DNA from: DASVCZ01 sp036381335 | Lineage (GTDB): Bacteria > Patescibacteriota > Microgenomatia > UBA1400 > PJMF01 | NCBI GenBank assembly: GCA_036381335.1 | Contig: DASVCZ010000017.1 | Coordinates: 1 to 14,208, forward strand | Length of the DNA stretch: 14,208 nt | Reading direction: 5' to 3' | Shown: in pieces, positions 12,593-14,208 of the stretch | Numbering within the stretch: the first letter of the stretch is position 1 | Layout of the letters: each line of letters opens with the position of its first letter | Position numbers and translations under genes: made by a program | The notes under the pieces: generated by a model | The model's database searches: none | Told to the model about the DNA's origin: nothing | The model's input: the letters and a program-made list of their open reading frames with translations, nothing else

Positions 12593-13564
12593 TTAAATTA
12601 CGCTGTTCTTCACTTGATTCCAGTTGGCCGGCTGTTGACCTTCAATCTGAACTTTTTCTAGCAGTAGCATTTTACCTTGAACTGAAACTTCCAAGATCTT
12701 CATTCTTTTGTCGCCTTTAGGAGTAGGAATGATGGTCCAGACACCTGGAAAGCCCAGTAAAGCTCGAACGGTGCGAGCAATAAAATCAAGCTCCAAGTAA
12801 TCCAATGGCTGATAAAGGTGATGAGCGATTTTTTGTAGTTGGGGAGACAAATACTGTGAGGAAACTGGTCGGCCGGCCATGGCATCGACAAAGGCTTCCC
12901 AGGCAATAAAACCATCTTCTCGCGTTAAGCGCTTGGCGTAAGGCGTGGGAGAAAGTGGAGGTTGGGCTGTGGGTGTCAGCAGACCTTGGTCATACTTGGT
13001 TAACATTTCTGGTAAAACCTCACCTCCGAGAGCATACAGCTTTTGATAGACCGTTTCCCGGGTGTCTGAGGGTCCAATGGGGGCTTCCGCTTGAGCGACG
13101 ATGTGACCAGTATCGAATTTTGGACTCATTTCAATCAAGGTGACACCAGTTTTGGTTTCACCCATCAAGATTGCCCATTCGGCCGGGTTGGCCCCGCGGT
13201 AGGCCGGCAGCAGACTAAAGTGTAGATTTAAGGCTCCGCCCGTTGGGAATGTCAGCCATGAATCTGGTAGCAGCTTGCCATAGCCGGCAGTGAGAAACGT
13301 CACCCCGTTGGGTTGAGGCAGATTAAAAGTGGTTTCTAAGTATGCTAATGATACTGAGTCGAGTCTATTCGGTGCCAAAACCGGCAATCCCTCTCTCTCC
13401 GCCAGCACTTGAACTTCAGTCTTCTTTAATTCCTTATTTCTGCCGGCTGGTTGAGCGGGAGTAGTGACAACTCCGATCACATTCACCCCTTTGGCTGCTA
13501 TCAATTTTTCCAGAATCAGGGCTGAGTAGTGGAGAAAAGAACCAAAGAAAATAAGATTAGTCAT
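12593..13564 (-). CDS. fmt: Methionyl-tRNA formyltransferase
   Basis: This 323-residue enzyme formylates Met-tRNAfMet with 10-formyl-THF. The N-terminal Rossmann domain begins NLIFFGSFLHYSALIL, where most Fmt have a G-T-P-D-F loop; here the loop reads GSFLHYS. The catalytic triad is present: Asn113 and His115 in ALNLHFSLLPAYRGANP (111-127), and Asp151 in KFDTGHIVAQ. GVVTTPAQPAGRNKELK (31-47) also fits the family. The C-terminal domain from about 205 (TPYAKRLTREDGFIAWE) has the expected tRNA-binding fold region. The ATG is 3 nt after the def stop, with no Shine-Dalgarno site, so translation is probably coupled to def. No convincing terminator hairpin follows. The def-fmt order is common, and the pairing with def supports this over a related hydrolase. 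Confidence 0.92.
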   Translation of the reverse strand: MTNLIFFGSFLHYSALILEKLIAAKGVNVIGVVTTPAQPAGRNKELKKTEVQVLAEREGLPVLAPNRLDSVSLAYLETTFNLPQPNGVTFLTAGYGKLLPDSWLTFPTGGALNLHFSLLPAYRGANPAEWAILMGETKTGVTLIEMSPKFDTGHIVAQAEAPIGPSDTRETVYQKLYALGGEVLPEMLTKYDQGLLTPTAQPPLSPTPYAKRLTREDGFIAWEAFVDAMAGRPVSSQYLSPQLQKIAHHLYQPLDYLELDFIARTVRALLGFPGVWTIIPTPKGDKRMKILEVSVQGKMLLLEKVQIEGQQPANWNQVKNSVI

Positions 13565-13567
13565 ACG

Positions 13568-14146
13568 TTAAAATAACTCAATAATGGATCGATCGTTCAT
13601 TTCTTTTAATTTCCCCGTTTCAGGGTTTTCTTGATACAAAGGCAAGTCATACTCTTTAATGTAGTCGGTAAAGAGTATGCCGTTTAAATGATCGAGTTCA
13701 TGCTGAATGACACGGGCAAAAAAACCACCAAAAGTATCGGCCTCAGTTCGGAGGTTTTCCTTGTCAATCACGTCGTACTCTAATCTGACTTTTTGATAAC
13801 GGGGGACGGGCCCATATAAAGAAGGGATGGAGAGGCAGCCTTCCAACGGCAAGTTGTCTTCATCGGGGCCCAAAATAGGGTCACCCCAGACTTTAGTTAA
13901 TCGTGGGTTGATAAAGGTGCGAATTTGGCGGCCCCGTTCGTCGTCGCCACCTTTACTTAAGTAAGTAGTAAAAATACGATACTTAGGTCGGTCTATTTGA
14001 GGAGCGGCTAAGCCGACTCCGCGTTTAGAAGTTGTCAACAACGTTGCTTCTAACTCTTTAATGAACTCCAGCACTTTAGCATCGACCCTTTTTAGCTCGG
14101 GGGCTTTTTGACGGAGAGACTGGTGGGGGGCGGTGATGATATCCAT
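13568..14146 (-). CDS. def: Peptide deformylase
   Basis: This 192-residue metalloenzyme removes the N-formyl group from nascent proteins. All three motifs are present: GVGLAAPQ (43-50), EGCLS (102-106, metal ligand Cys104) and HELDH (149-153, ligands His149 and His153, catalytic Glu150). The spacing fits a type I-like Def, with an insert of about ten residues around KGGDDERGRQ (65-74) that is longer than in the E. coli enzyme. A short charged tail follows the HELDH region, ending SIIELF. The ATG at 14146 is 10 nt after the stop of the upstream gene and has no clear Shine-Dalgarno site. It is likely in one transcript with that gene and fmt, forming the formylation-deformylation pair. Confidence 0.94.
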   Translation of the reverse strand: MDIITAPHQSLRQKAPELKRVDAKVLEFIKELEATLLTTSKRGVGLAAPQIDRPKYRIFTTYLSKGGDDERGRQIRTFINPRLTKVWGDPILGPDEDNLPLEGCLSIPSLYGPVPRYQKVRLEYDVIDKENLRTEADTFGGFFARVIQHELDHLNGILFTDYIKEYDLPLYQENPETGKLKEMNDRSIIELF

Positions 14147-14156
14147 AGGTGTGACT

Positions 14157-14208
14157 TTAAAAATCTTTTGGATCTGTAGTCAGAGTTTTAATGGCTTCTC
14201 TAACGATC
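14157..14208 (-). CDS. 3' end of an unidentified upstream gene
   Basis: The last 16 codons of a gene entering from the right edge are visible, reading IVREAIKTLTTDPKDF and ending in TAA at 14157-14159, 10 nt before the def ATG. In many bacteria priA sits here, but the tail does not clearly match PriA, so no product is assigned. Confidence 0.45.
   Translation of the reverse strand, partial: IVREAIKTLTTDPKDF

Noticed and set aside
1..14208. CRISPR array, insertion sequence, prophage or defence system
   Set aside because: No regularly spaced repeats, transposase, integrase, terminal inverted repeats or known defence proteins were seen on either strand.
1..14208. UGA recoding as glycine, as in some CPR lineages
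   Set aside because: TGA ends normally sized genes (for example the dioxygenase at 504-506), and no conserved Gly positions are encoded by TGA inside the domains.

Overview
The window looks like a chromosomal segment from a small-genome bacterium, most likely of the Candidate Phyla Radiation (Patescibacteria, probably Microgenomates-like). This is inferred from compact, largely non-homologous neighbourhoods of exported unknown proteins, a GerMN-domain membrane protein with a Pro-Ser-Thr linker, a short site-2 protease with the GWGKPVPFDP core, and an isolated bL28 gene. TGA is used as an ordinary stop, so there is no sign of the recoding seen in Gracilibacteria or Absconditabacteria. I see no mobile element, CRISPR array, rRNA or tRNA.

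Layout. Positions 1-1113 (+): the end of an MhqO-like ring-cleaving dioxygenase, overlapping by 8 nt an MhqD-like carboxylesterase, which suggests quinone or electrophile detoxification. Positions 1070-4702 (-): a GerMN-domain membrane protein, then (reading upstream) a three-gene unit of HAD hydrolase, GT4 glycosyltransferase and a sucrose-phosphate-synthase-like GT4. Positions 4809-6167 (+): a membrane-anchored exported protein of unknown function with a Cys-rich knot and an H-N-x-G-H-R-x-E motif. Positions 6182-9312 (-): a large secreted deacetylase-fold-like protein, a secreted N-acetylmuramoyl-L-alanine amidase, and a 49-residue membrane peptide with an excellent Shine-Dalgarno site. Positions 9421-10800 (+): an Nramp-superfamily transporter lacking the canonical metal-binding motifs. 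Positions 10820-12132 (-): a glyoxalase-II-like metallo-beta-lactamase and a rhomboid-unrelated M50 site-2 protease. Positions 12210-12431 (+): ribosomal protein bL28. Positions 12593-14208 (-): fmt and def (initiator Met-tRNA formylation and deformylation) and the last 16 codons of an upstream gene.

The most coherent signal is in how genes start. At most transcription-unit heads a -10 hexamer ends 6-9 nt before the ATG, often with a -35 exactly 17 bp upstream, and no Shine-Dalgarno site is present. These mRNAs should therefore be leaderless or nearly so. Genes inside operons instead carry Shine-Dalgarno sites or overlap or abut the preceding stop. This rule also corrects several start codons. 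The middle of the window (1.1-9.3 kb) is rich in envelope functions (glycosyltransferases, amidase, deacetylase-like protein, exported unknowns) and may shape a surface polysaccharide or the wall, but that link is inference.
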